A stretch of DNA of 64,000 bases from DATARH01 sp963847345 (GTDB lineage: Bacteria > Pseudomonadota > Alphaproteobacteria > ATCC43930 > CGMCC-115725): NCBI GenBank assembly GCA_963847345.1, contig CAWJZU010000021.1, positions 27,942 to 91,941 of the forward strand. The letters are read 5' to 3'. Under the pieces are notes generated by a model. That model was not told the DNA's origin, made no database searches, and saw only the letters and a program-made list of their open reading frames with translations. Position numbers and translations under genes: made by a program. Shown piece after piece: positions 36,399 through 44,739 of this stretch; within the stretch, counting starts at the first letter, position 1, and each line of letters starts with the position of its first letter.

Positions 36399-37166
36399 CT
36401 ACCCGGCCGGACCGCCGGCGACGTAGATCACTTGGCCGGACACAAACGAGGCCTCGTCGCTGCACAGGAAGGCAATGACGTTCGCGACGTCCCGCGGTAC
36501 GCCGAGGCGGCGCACCGGGATTTGCTGCACCATCTCCTGCTGCCATTCCTCCAGGTCGCGTCCGAGCCGCGCCGCGACCGACCGGGTCATTTCGGTGTCG
36601 ATCAAGCCGGGCGCCACCGCGTTCACGGTGATGCCGTAGCGGCCCAGTTCGATCGCGAGGGTCTTCGCCATTCCCTGAAGCCCGGCCTTGGCCGCGGCGT
36701 AATTGGTCTGGCCGCGACTGCCGAGCGCCGATACCGACGAGAGGTTGACGATGCGGCCCCAGCCACGCCGGACCATTTCGCGCTGCGCGGCGCGCGAGCA
36801 CAAAAACGCTCCCTTGAGGTGCACGGCGGAGACCGCGTCCCAATCCTCGTCGGTCATCTTATAGATCAGATTGTCGCGGATGATCCCGGCATTGTTGACG
36901 AGGATGTCGAGCGAGCCGAGCCGCAGCACGATCTCCTCCACCACGGCCTCGACCTCGACGGCGAGCGTGACATTTGCTCTGAGGCCGATCGCCCTGACGC
37001 CGTGCCGCGACGCGATGCGCGCCGCCGTTTCCTCGGCCCCCTCGACGTTGAGATCGGCGACCGCAATCGCGGCGCCGTCTTCGGCGAGCCGGTCGGCCGT
37101 CGCCTCTCCGATGCCGCGGGCGCCGCCGGTGACCAGCGCGACACGTCCTTCCGAACGTCTAACCAT
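36399..37166 (-). CDS. FabG/PhaB-like SDR (3-oxoacyl reductase type)
   Basis: A 255-residue SDR: TGGARGIGEATA, NNAGIIRDNLIYKM, LSSVSALGSRGQTNYAAAKAG with the Ser-Tyr-Lys set, and VAPGLIDTEMTRS. The segment IRDN-x3-KM is characteristic of FabG and acetoacetyl-CoA reductases. A role in PHA or fatty-acid reduction is plausible, given the phasin elsewhere in the window, but not shown. Its stop is seven bases before the kinase start on the same strand. Confidence 0.85.
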   Translation of the reverse strand: MVRRSEGRVALVTGGARGIGEATADRLAEDGAAIAVADLNVEGAEETAARIASRHGVRAIGLRANVTLAVEVEAVVEEIVLRLGSLDILVNNAGIIRDNLIYKMTDEDWDAVSAVHLKGAFLCSRAAQREMVRRGWGRIVNLSSVSALGSRGQTNYAAAKAGLQGMAKTLAIELGRYGITVNAVAPGLIDTEMTRSVAARLGRDLEEWQQEMVQQIPVRRLGVPRDVANVIAFLCSDEASFVSGQVIYVAGGPAG

Positions 37167-37243
37167 ACGCTTGCCTTTGTTGATCTACGAAGGGCGCGCA
37201 GCCTGTCGTACCGGCAGCCCAGGTGCAACCGGCATGGAATAAA

Positions 37244-38167
37244 TCAGCCGAAATGACCGGCAACGATGCCGGCGAAGACCAGCCAGCCGACCGCGCGGTT
37301 CGAACGGAATTTGCCGAGGCAATCGGCGGGGTTGTCGGTATCGACCCGCGCCGCCTGCCATGCCAGCTGAAACGCGGCCGCCGCCAGCGCCGCCCAGAAC
37401 GTGAGCCCAAGCCCCACTGTTGCGCCGGCCAGCCCCCATAGCAGCACGGCGCCGGCGTAGAACGCGAACAGAAACGGCCGAGTCCGGCTGCCCAGCGCGA
37501 TCGCCGAGGATTTGACGCCGATCCTGACATCGTCCTCCTTGTCCTGATGCGCGTAGATCGTGTCGTAGCCGAGGGTCCAGAACACGCCGCCGAGATACAG
37601 CAGCAGTGCCGGCCGGCCGAGCGATCCGGTTACCGCCGTCCAGCCGATCAGCGCCCCCCAGTTGAAATTGAGCCCGAGAAAGAGCTGCGGCCAGTAGGTG
37701 ATCCGCTTCATGAACGGATAGGTGCCGATCAGCACCAGCACCGCCAGTCCGAGCAGAACCGCGAGCCGGTTCAGGCTGAACAGCACCGCCGCGCCGACCG
37801 CGAGCTGCGCCGCCAGAAAGACGAGCGCCCGGACAACGGAAATCCGCCCGCTCGCCACCGGCCGGAGGCGCGTGCGGGCGACCCTGGCGTCGTAGTCGCG
37901 GTCGGCGATGTCGTTCAGCGTGCAGCCCGCGCCGCGCATTGCCGCGGCTCCGACCGCGAACAGCAGCAGCAGAACCGGGTCGGGCCATCCGGGCGCCGCC
38001 AGCGCGATCCCCCACCAGGCCGGAAACAGCAGCAGCCAAGTGCCGATCGGGCGGTCGATTCGCGCCAGGCGCGCGTAAGGTTCGGCCCAGCCGGGCAGCC
38101 AGCGCTCGACCCAGTCACCGCGGCGAATGTCGCTCGGGTCGAGCGTATGCCGGCTGAAATCGGTCAA
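37244..38167 (-). CDS. ubiA: 4-Hydroxybenzoate polyprenyltransferase
   Basis: A 307-residue inner-membrane prenyltransferase of ubiquinone synthesis. The first aspartate motif is in TLNDIADRDYDARVARTRLRP, the second in GYDTIYAHQDKEDD, and RIDRPIGTWLLLFPAWW is the usual entry helix; eight to nine hydrophobic segments are visible. The start overlaps the lpxI stop by four bases (ATGA), so they are translationally coupled. Confidence 0.95.
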   Translation of the reverse strand: MTDFSRHTLDPSDIRRGDWVERWLPGWAEPYARLARIDRPIGTWLLLFPAWWGIALAAPGWPDPVLLLLFAVGAAAMRGAGCTLNDIADRDYDARVARTRLRPVASGRISVVRALVFLAAQLAVGAAVLFSLNRLAVLLGLAVLVLIGTYPFMKRITYWPQLFLGLNFNWGALIGWTAVTGSLGRPALLLYLGGVFWTLGYDTIYAHQDKEDDVRIGVKSSAIALGSRTRPFLFAFYAGAVLLWGLAGATVGLGLTFWAALAAAAFQLAWQAARVDTDNPADCLGKFRSNRAVGWLVFAGIVAGHFG

Positions 38168-38982
38168 TCCGGCTCCACCCCGACGACGAACAGGCCGGCG
38201 GCATCGGCGCGGCGCACCGTTTCGGTGCGGTCCATTACGATCGTCGCGCCGGCCTGCGCCGCCACGCCGCGCAACCCGCTTTCGGCTGCTAATGCAACGG
38301 TCTGGGGGCCGATCGTCGGGCGGTCGGCGCGGCGTTCCTGGCCCGGCTTCTCGGCCTTGACCAGCACGCCGCCGGGCCCATCGCGGCGCAGCGCGGCAAC
38401 GCGGCGCAGCAGCGCGTCGGTGCCGTCGATCGCCTCGACCCCGAGCACCAGCCCCTGCTGCACGACGACGGCCTGCCCGATATCGAGCGCCCCGATCGCC
38501 CGCGCGATCTGCATCCCGCGCTTGATATCCCCTACGGCCAGCGCATCGGGTTGCACCCGACCAAGGGTTCCCTCCGGGAGATCGGCGTCGCCCAGCAGGT
38601 TGTCGGCGCCGATTATGTGGAAACCCTCGCGTTCCAGCTCCTTGACGATCGCCGACAGCAGCCCGTTATCGCCGAGCGCGCGATAGCCGACCTTGGCGAA
38701 AAATTTGGCGGCGCGCCAATCGGGACGCAGAGCGGCGAGCGAGGGACGGCGCACGCCGCCGGCCAGCACCAGCTCGCCGACCCCGTGCGCTCGCAGCACG
38801 TCCAGTCCCGTCGCCGCTCCCCCGAGGCGGCACCAGGCATGCGGTACGCGCTCGACCGCCGCTCGGTCGGCTTCGCCTTCCAGCGCGAGAACGAAGACCT
38901 CACGTCCGGCAGAGCGGCAGCTCTCGATCAGCCGCGCCGGCAAGCCGCCGTTACCGGCAATGATGCCGAGCGGGCCGGGCAT
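38164..38982 (-). CDS. lpxI: UDP-2,3-diacylglucosamine pyrophosphatase LpxI
   Basis: A 272-residue LpxI (DUF1009) enzyme hydrolysing UDP-2,3-diacylglucosamine to lipid X in lipid A synthesis; it replaces LpxH in alphaproteobacteria. Motifs: LGIIAGNGGLPARLIE, RPSLAALRPDW, GDNGLLSAIVKELE, and the C-terminal VKAEKPGQERRADRPTIGP with the conserved Asp. It lies outside the usual lpxD-fabZ-lpxA-lpxB cluster and is coupled to ubiA. Confidence 0.92.
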   Translation of the reverse strand: MPGPLGIIAGNGGLPARLIESCRSAGREVFVLALEGEADRAAVERVPHAWCRLGGAATGLDVLRAHGVGELVLAGGVRRPSLAALRPDWRAAKFFAKVGYRALGDNGLLSAIVKELEREGFHIIGADNLLGDADLPEGTLGRVQPDALAVGDIKRGMQIARAIGALDIGQAVVVQQGLVLGVEAIDGTDALLRRVAALRRDGPGGVLVKAEKPGQERRADRPTIGPQTVALAAESGLRGVAAQAGATIVMDRTETVRRADAAGLFVVGVEPD

Positions 38983-38987
38983 TTCAG

Positions 38988-40583
38988 CTAGGCCGCCGCG
39001 CGTTCATTGCCGACGGTCTTTACCCGGTCGGCGTAGAACGCGGCGTTCTGTCGGCCCTCGGTGCACTCGCGGGCGAAGCGGATCAAGTGATGCGCGACCA
39101 GCGACGTTCCGATCAGCTCTTTGATGCGTCCGGCGCGCAGCGCCTTCGCGGCGAACCGCCAGAAAACCCACCGGTACTCGCCGCGAATGCCGATATGCAG
39201 GACGATCTTGGCGAGCAGCGTGATGCCGCGCCGCAAATTCCCGGGGCGGAGTCGCGCAAAGGTGAGCGGCGGCTTCATCCGATTCGGGTGAGTTTGGCGC
39301 AGATTCCATTCGTAGCGCGCGAACAGCGCCTCGGGGCGGTAGGCGTGGCAGATCGCGGCCCGCCATGTCTCGAGGACCTCGCGATAGGGCCGCGCGAACA
39401 CGACATTCGATTCGCGCTGCGGGTCGAAATTCAACCGGCCTGAAGCCGATAACCGTTCCCACAGTGGCGTCTTTGGCAAGGCCTGCAGCAGGTTGATCGT
39501 CAAGACCGGGATGTGCGAGCGGTCGATGAACTCGGTCAGACTGGTGCCCGTAGCGGCAGTGTCGGTATCGAGACCGAGGATGATCCCGGAGACGACCTCC
39601 ATGCCGTAGCCGTTGATTGTCGCCACCGCATCGAGCAGTGGCATCACCCTGTTATGCGATTTGCGCATTGCGTCGAGCGCGCCCAGCTCGGGGCTCTCGA
39701 TGCCGCAGAACACCGAGTGGAAACATGCTTCGCGCATCATCGCGAGGATGTCCGGGCATTGCGCGATGTTGAGTGTCGCCTCGCACGAGAACTCGATCGG
39801 ATACTCACGACGTTTCTGCCAGTTGATCAGATGCGGCAACAGCTCGCGCGCCGCCTTCTTGTTCCCGATGAAATTGTCGTCGACGAAATAGACCGCGCCC
39901 GAAATGCCGGCATCGAGCATCGCGTCGAGCTCGGCGAGAATCTGCCCTGGCTGCTTGAGTCGTGGCTGCCGACCGTACAGCGCCGGGATGTCACAGAATT
40001 CGCAGCGATACGGGCAGCCGCTCGAAAACTGCACGCTTCCGAGGAAATATCGTCTCCCCTCGATCAGCCGGTAGGCCGGGACCGGAAAATCGGCGAGCGG
40101 CAGGCGCTCGGCGGTCGCGAAGCGGCGCTGTAACTGAGGCGGCGAGGCGGTCTCGTCGAGCGCCGCGATCAGCGCATCGGTCGCATCGCCGATCTCGCCG
40201 AGATGCAGGTAGTCAAACTCCGGATACTCCTCGGGACAGGCCGATACTGAGGGGCCGCCGAGCACGCTCGGCTTGCCGGCGTGGCGCGCGCGGCGGGCAA
40301 TGCCAATGATCTCCTGCTTCTGGACATGCATGCCGCTGACGAAAACCGCGTCGGCCCAGGCGAATTCGCCGGCCGTTGCCGGCCGGATGTTTTCGTCCAC
40401 GAGGCGGACCTCCCAGGTTTCGGGAAGATAGGCCGCGACCACGAGGATTCCTTGCGGCGGCATGAACGCGCGCACGCCGTCGGTCAGCTCGTAGGCATGC
40501 TGGAACGTGCCGAAGGATGGCGCATAGCGAGGGAAAACGCAGAGGATGCGCCTCGAATGGCGCACGCGAACCTGAGTTTTCAT
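38988..40583 (-). CDS. B12-binding radical SAM protein with DUF4070, hopanoid C2-methylase-like
   Basis: A 531-residue protein. RILCVFPRYAPSFGTFQHAY and the region to about residue 160 form the B12-binding domain. SSGCPYRCEFCDIPALYG holds the 4Fe-4S motif, YFVDDNFIGNKKAARELLP follows, and the C-terminal 170 residues match the DUF4070 pattern. Length and N-terminal motif resemble HpnP, the hopanoid C-2 methylase, but other DUF4070 enzymes share them and no hopanoid gene is nearby. The start Met at 40583 gives MKTQVRVRHSRR; an upstream in-frame start at 40697 would cross the divergent gene. lpxI begins five bases downstream. Confidence 0.8.
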   Translation of the reverse strand: MKTQVRVRHSRRILCVFPRYAPSFGTFQHAYELTDGVRAFMPPQGILVVAAYLPETWEVRLVDENIRPATAGEFAWADAVFVSGMHVQKQEIIGIARRARHAGKPSVLGGPSVSACPEEYPEFDYLHLGEIGDATDALIAALDETASPPQLQRRFATAERLPLADFPVPAYRLIEGRRYFLGSVQFSSGCPYRCEFCDIPALYGRQPRLKQPGQILAELDAMLDAGISGAVYFVDDNFIGNKKAARELLPHLINWQKRREYPIEFSCEATLNIAQCPDILAMMREACFHSVFCGIESPELGALDAMRKSHNRVMPLLDAVATINGYGMEVVSGIILGLDTDTAATGTSLTEFIDRSHIPVLTINLLQALPKTPLWERLSASGRLNFDPQRESNVVFARPYREVLETWRAAICHAYRPEALFARYEWNLRQTHPNRMKPPLTFARLRPGNLRRGITLLAKIVLHIGIRGEYRWVFWRFAAKALRAGRIKELIGTSLVAHHLIRFARECTEGRQNAAFYADRVKTVGNERAAA

Positions 40584-40701
40584 CCGCCAAAAATACCTGT
40601 CATGATCGATCCCTACGAGCCCCGTTCGCCGGGATCGAGCCTCTAGCACGTTGTATCGCGATTTTACCCCCGCGAATTTCGGTTTTCGAAGGAGCATGGC
40701 G

Positions 40702-41232
40702 ATGAGCCGACTGTTCGGGCCAATGCGGCAGGTTGGGATCGTCGTCCGCGATATCCAGGCGGCGATGCGGCATTGGGCCGAGGTGTGCGGCGTCGGTCCG
40801 TGGTTCTATGCCGAGCGGCTGCCGCTGAGCGAGTTCCGCTACAAGGGACGGGTCTACGATATCGACATGTCGGTCGCGCTGGCGAATTCCGGCGACGTAC
40901 AGCTGGAGCTGATCCAGCAGCGCTGCCAAAGTCCCAGCCTTTATCGAGATTTCCTCGCAGCCGGCCACGAGGGGATGCAGCACTGGTCGAGCTGGCCAGT
41001 CAATTACCACGAGATCCGGCAGCGGGCGCTCGCGAGCGGCTGGCAGATCGGCCAGGAAGGCGACACGCCGCGCGGGCCGTTTATATATTTCCTCAACGAA
41101 GGCCACCCCGGCACGATCGTCGAGATGGCCGAGGCGACGCCGACCCGGATGCGCATCTTCGACCAGGTTCGCGAGGCCGCGCTGAACTGGGACGGAAGCG
41201 ACCCGATCCGGCTGAACTGGCCACACGGCTGA
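40702..41232 (+). CDS. VOC family protein (methylmalonyl-CoA-epimerase-like fold)
   Basis: A 176-residue single VOC protein. QVGIVVRDIQAAMRHWAEVCGVGPW is the opening beta-alpha unit, LELIQQRCQSPSLYRDFLAAG and IVEMAEATPTR complete it. The ATG at 40702 has GAAGGAG eight bases upstream; the ATG at 40696 is too close to it. Divergent from the radical SAM gene. An SDR follows, suggesting a small catabolic unit, but the reaction is not predictable. Confidence 0.82.
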   Translation: MSRLFGPMRQVGIVVRDIQAAMRHWAEVCGVGPWFYAERLPLSEFRYKGRVYDIDMSVALANSGDVQLELIQQRCQSPSLYRDFLAAGHEGMQHWSSWPVNYHEIRQRALASGWQIGQEGDTPRGPFIYFLNEGHPGTIVEMAEATPTRMRIFDQVREAALNWDGSDPIRLNWPHG

Positions 41233-41342
41233 AGGCGGCCACGTCGTCGGGATGATGCTTGCCTGTCGCCCGGCGGCGGTAGCAAACTGCGCGCCCGGGT
41301 AGTGCACGGCTGCTGCTGGACGGCGCAAACGGGAGAGAAGCG

Positions 41343-42095
41343 ATGGACCTCAACGGCGCGGTTGCGGTCGTGACCGGCGGCAATGGCGGTCTCGGGCAGC
41401 GCATCTGCCACGCGCTGGCCAGGGAGGGGGTCCATGTCGCGGTCGTGTACGCGCAAAGCCGCGAAGAGGCCGAAGGCGTCGCGCGAGAGCTGACCGCGCG
41501 GCATCAAATCAACGCCGCAGCCTTCGCGTGTGACGTCACCGACGGCGCGGCCGTCGAGCGGACGATCGAAGACGTGGCCAGGTGCTTCGGGCGTCTCGAT
41601 ATCCTCGTCAACGACGCCGCCTACAATAAGGCGATCCCGTTCGCCGATCTCGATGGCCTGACGATGGAGGTCTGGGACAAGATCATCGCGGTCAACCTGA
41701 CCGGCCCGATGCGGCTGATGAAAGCGGTCGCGCCGATCATGAAGGCGCAGGATCGGGGCCGAATCGTGAATATTTCGTCGGTGTCGGGGGTCGGTCCGAC
41801 CGGCTCCTCGATCGCGTACGCGGTGTCGAAGGCGGGCCTGATCCACCTGACGCGCTGCATGGCGGTGGCGCTGGCGCCGCAAATCCTGGTGAACTGCGTC
41901 GCGCCGGGTCTTCTCGAAGGCACCCGCGCGACGGCGAATCTGCGCGAGGAGCAAATCCGGAACTCGGCGGCAACGGCGTTGCTGAAAAAACCGGCCGATA
42001 AGGATGATTGCGCTGATATGGTCGTCGCAATGTGCCGCACCGAGACGATGACCGGCCAGACCGCCGTGATCGATTCCGGACGCTATTTCCCGTGA
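41343..42095 (+). CDS. SDR family oxidoreductase
   Basis: A 250-residue SDR: TGGNGGLGQRICHAL (cofactor loop), NDAAYNK in place of the usual NNAG, Ser in NISSVSGVG, and YAVSKAG. The C-terminus ends with QTAVIDSGRYFP. The NNAG motif is altered to NDAA, but the catalytic Ser-Tyr-Lys remain. It lies between the VOC protein and a class III CoA-transferase, all plus strand. Confidence 0.86.
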   Translation: MDLNGAVAVVTGGNGGLGQRICHALAREGVHVAVVYAQSREEAEGVARELTARHQINAAAFACDVTDGAAVERTIEDVARCFGRLDILVNDAAYNKAIPFADLDGLTMEVWDKIIAVNLTGPMRLMKAVAPIMKAQDRGRIVNISSVSGVGPTGSSIAYAVSKAGLIHLTRCMAVALAPQILVNCVAPGLLEGTRATANLREEQIRNSAATALLKKPADKDDCADMVVAMCRTETMTGQTAVIDSGRYFP

Positions 42096-42160
42096 CGAAA
42101 CCGGCCCGGCGCCGCGCCGAGACCAGAGAAGCCTTCACGGCCTAGAGCGGAGAGCCTGCC

Positions 42161-43349
42161 ATGACCCGCCCGTTCGAGGGGATCCGCATCATCGACATCA
42201 CGCACGTGCTCGCGGGACCGTTCGCGGCCTATCAGCTGGCGGTGCTCGGCGCCGACGTGATCAAGGTCGAGCATCCTGACGACCCGGACCAGAGCCGCGA
42301 CAGCGGCACCGACCGCGCGCTGAACCGCGCTTTGATGGGCACCGGGTTTCTGACGCAGGGCTCGAACAAGCGATCGATCACGCTCGACCTGAAGCAGGAA
42401 CGCGGGCGCGAAATCCTGAAGAAACTCGCCGCCACGTCCGACGTGCTGGTGCAGAACTACCGGCCCGGCGCGTTCGAGGCGTTGGGCCTCGGCTACGAGG
42501 CGATGGCGGCGATTAACCCGCGCCTGATCTACTGCTCGATCTCGGCGTTCGGTCAGGACGGCGTCAGGCGCGAGCAGACCGCCTACGACCACGTGATCCA
42601 GGCGACTTCCGGCATCATGGCCGCGACCGGGACCGAGGAGGTCAATCCGATCAAGATCGGCGCACCCGCAGTCGATTATGCAACCGGCACGATGGGCGCC
42701 TTTGCCCTGGCCGCGGCGCTATTCCAGCGCGAGCGCACCGGCCAGGGCCAGCATATCGACCTGGCGATGCTCGGCGTCGCGATGATGATGCAGGCCTCGC
42801 TGATAACCGGGTATTTCCGCAACGGCACCGAGCCGAAACCGCACGGCAACAAGCAGCCTTACGCGACCAACAGCGCCTATGACGCCAGGGAAGGCATGGT
42901 GATGATCGGCGCCAGCAATCTGCGGCAGCAGGCGCGGTTTTGGCGCGCCGTCGAGCGCCCCGACATGATCAAGACCGACAACGAGGCGCGTCTCGCCGAC
43001 CGCGAGCGCGAAGCGGCGATCATCGCCGAAATCATCAAAACAAAAACCGCCGACGAGTGGGAGGTTTACTTCCAATCGCGGCACGTGCCGGCCGCGCGCG
43101 TCCGCACGATGGCCGAGGCCCTCGCCGATCCCGCATTTCGAGACCCGGCGAGTGTTCCACAAATTCGATTCTGCGCCGGGGATCGGGGGGCCGCTGGCGG
43201 TGCCGCTGGCAGCGTTCAAATTCGCGCATGGTGGCCCGAGCATCGAGACGCCGCCGCCAATGATGGGCGCCGACACGGAATCAGTGTTGGTCGAACTCGG
43301 CTTCGCTCAGGTCGAAATTGCCGAACTGCGAAACCTGCGCGTCATCTGA
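42161..43349 (+). CDS. CaiB/BaiF class III CoA-transferase (frameshifted near the 3' end)
   Basis: A family III CoA-transferase of about 395 residues. ITHVLAGPFAAYQLAVLGADVIKVEHP and NKRSITLDLKQERGREIL form the CoA-binding part, and GQHIDLAMLGVAMM holds the catalytic Asp. The original frame is lost near 43130, where GATCCCG replaces an expected GATCCG. The next frame gives VFHKFDSAPGIGGPLAVPL and a normal end at 43349. It moves CoA between carboxylic acids; acid partners are unknown. Grouped with the SDR upstream. Confidence 0.87.
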
Positions 43350-43702
43350 CTGCTAGGAGCTAGCATGCTAAACTTTGGTGTATAGTCCTGGGTCAGACAC
43401 GCAGAAGAAAAACCCTGGACAAACTGCTCAACCGACAATATCGTATGTTGTGGCTTCGGGTTGCAGCAAGCAGCCTTGGGCCCGTGTGTTTGGGAAAATC
43501 TGTCCCGTTCGAGATTTAGTGCTGGCAGGCAAGTCGCCTGACTGCGTGGTGCCTCGTGCCAAGCCTCCATCAGGTCGCGCTTCGGCACGGAGTTTGCACT
43601 ATTTTGGACGGTGCCGTCCGGCTCTCGTCGCTTCGGCACCGGGGTAGCTTTGCTGCTCATCCGCGTGACTTGGGGCGAAGCGGGCGTGGGGGCAAAACGG
43701 TA
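43350..43702. other. Lower-GC intergenic stretch without recognised feature
   Basis: About 350 bases between the CoA-transferase and the PhyH gene, visibly richer in A and T than the neighbours. It includes a GCTAGCATGCTA dyad-like patch near 43360 and several short hairpins. No gene, terminator or promoter could be supported. Confidence 0.5.
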
Positions 43703-44737
43703 ATGCTGTCGTCGTTGCGACAAGCCTTCCTGATGCCGTTTTGGATGGCTCAGGTCTTCAGCCAGGAAAAGTTCTTCGCCCGCAATCCGGTCATCGGCAA
43801 TCTCTGGCTCAACGAGCACGGGCTGCACACGGCGCGGGTTGCCGCGGCTTACCGGCTTTCGCAGGCGCGCCGCCGCCGCCTCGCACGGCTGATCCCGGAA
43901 GAGGATCGCCGCCGCCTCGATTGCGACGGGTTCATCGTCAAGCGCGACTTCCTGCCGGCTCACATCTTTGAGGCGCTTGCGGCGCAGGTCCGAGCTCTGC
44001 GCGCGCCGGCGCGCGAGATGGCCGAAGGCGACACGATCACCCGCCATATCGCGCTCGACCCCAGCGTGCTCGACAGGGTGCCGGCCGCCCAGCACCTGCT
44101 CGGGTCGCCGCAATACCGCAATCTGATCAGCTATGCCGGATCGTCGTCGGCGAGGCCGATGGTCTACTTGCAGACGATCCTCAGCGGTGCCCGCGCCGGG
44201 ACACCCGATCCGCAGACCGATCTCCACACGGACACATTCCACCCGACCGTCAAGGCTTGGCTGTTCCTGACCGATGTCGCGGCGGACGCGATGCCGTTCG
44301 TCTACGTGCCGGGATCGCACATCCTGACGCCGCAGCGCGTCGAGTGGGAGCGCCGGATGGCGATCGACGCCAGCGGCGGGCGGCCGCAAGACCCGCAGAA
44401 GCTGGTGCGCGCGATCGCGCCTGATGCACTCGCCGCGCTCGGACTGCCTCCGCCGCAGGCAATCGCGGTCCCGGCCAACACACTCGTCGTCGCCGACACA
44501 TTCGGGTTTCACGCACGCGGGCCAAGCGCGCGACCGACCACTCGTGTCGAGATATGGGCGATGGGCCGCCGCAACCCATTCCTTCCCTGGGCCGGGTTCG
44601 ACCTGTGGGCATTCCCGGCATTCGGGCTGCGTAAACCGCTTTTTTACTGGAGGTCAGTAGATTTACTCGCCTGCCTCGGACTGGGACGTCAGCGGTGGCG
44701 GCCCTGCGGCTCGGTGTCGGCTTTCGACCGGGCCTAG
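43703..44737 (+). CDS. Phytanoyl-CoA dioxygenase (PhyH) family protein
   Basis: A 344-residue Fe(II)/2-oxoglutarate-dependent oxygenase. HTDTFHPTVKAWLFLTDV contains the H-x-D iron motif, PFVYVPGSHILTP follows, and GFHARGPSARPTTRVEIW supplies the distal His and the 2-oxoglutarate-binding Arg. The N-terminal 70 residues are unusual and basic. The ATG at 43703 has GGGGG upstream; an in-frame start at 43556 is less likely. The next gene, a KpsS-like protein, begins two bases after the stop, tying this oxygenase to surface polysaccharide synthesis. Confidence 0.85.
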   Translation: MLSSLRQAFLMPFWMAQVFSQEKFFARNPVIGNLWLNEHGLHTARVAAAYRLSQARRRRLARLIPEEDRRRLDCDGFIVKRDFLPAHIFEALAAQVRALRAPAREMAEGDTITRHIALDPSVLDRVPAAQHLLGSPQYRNLISYAGSSSARPMVYLQTILSGARAGTPDPQTDLHTDTFHPTVKAWLFLTDVAADAMPFVYVPGSHILTPQRVEWERRMAIDASGGRPQDPQKLVRAIAPDALAALGLPPPQAIAVPANTLVVADTFGFHARGPSARPTTRVEIWAMGRRNPFLPWAGFDLWAFPAFGLRKPLFYWRSVDLLACLGLGRQRWRPCGSVSAFDRA

Positions 44738-44739
44738 AC

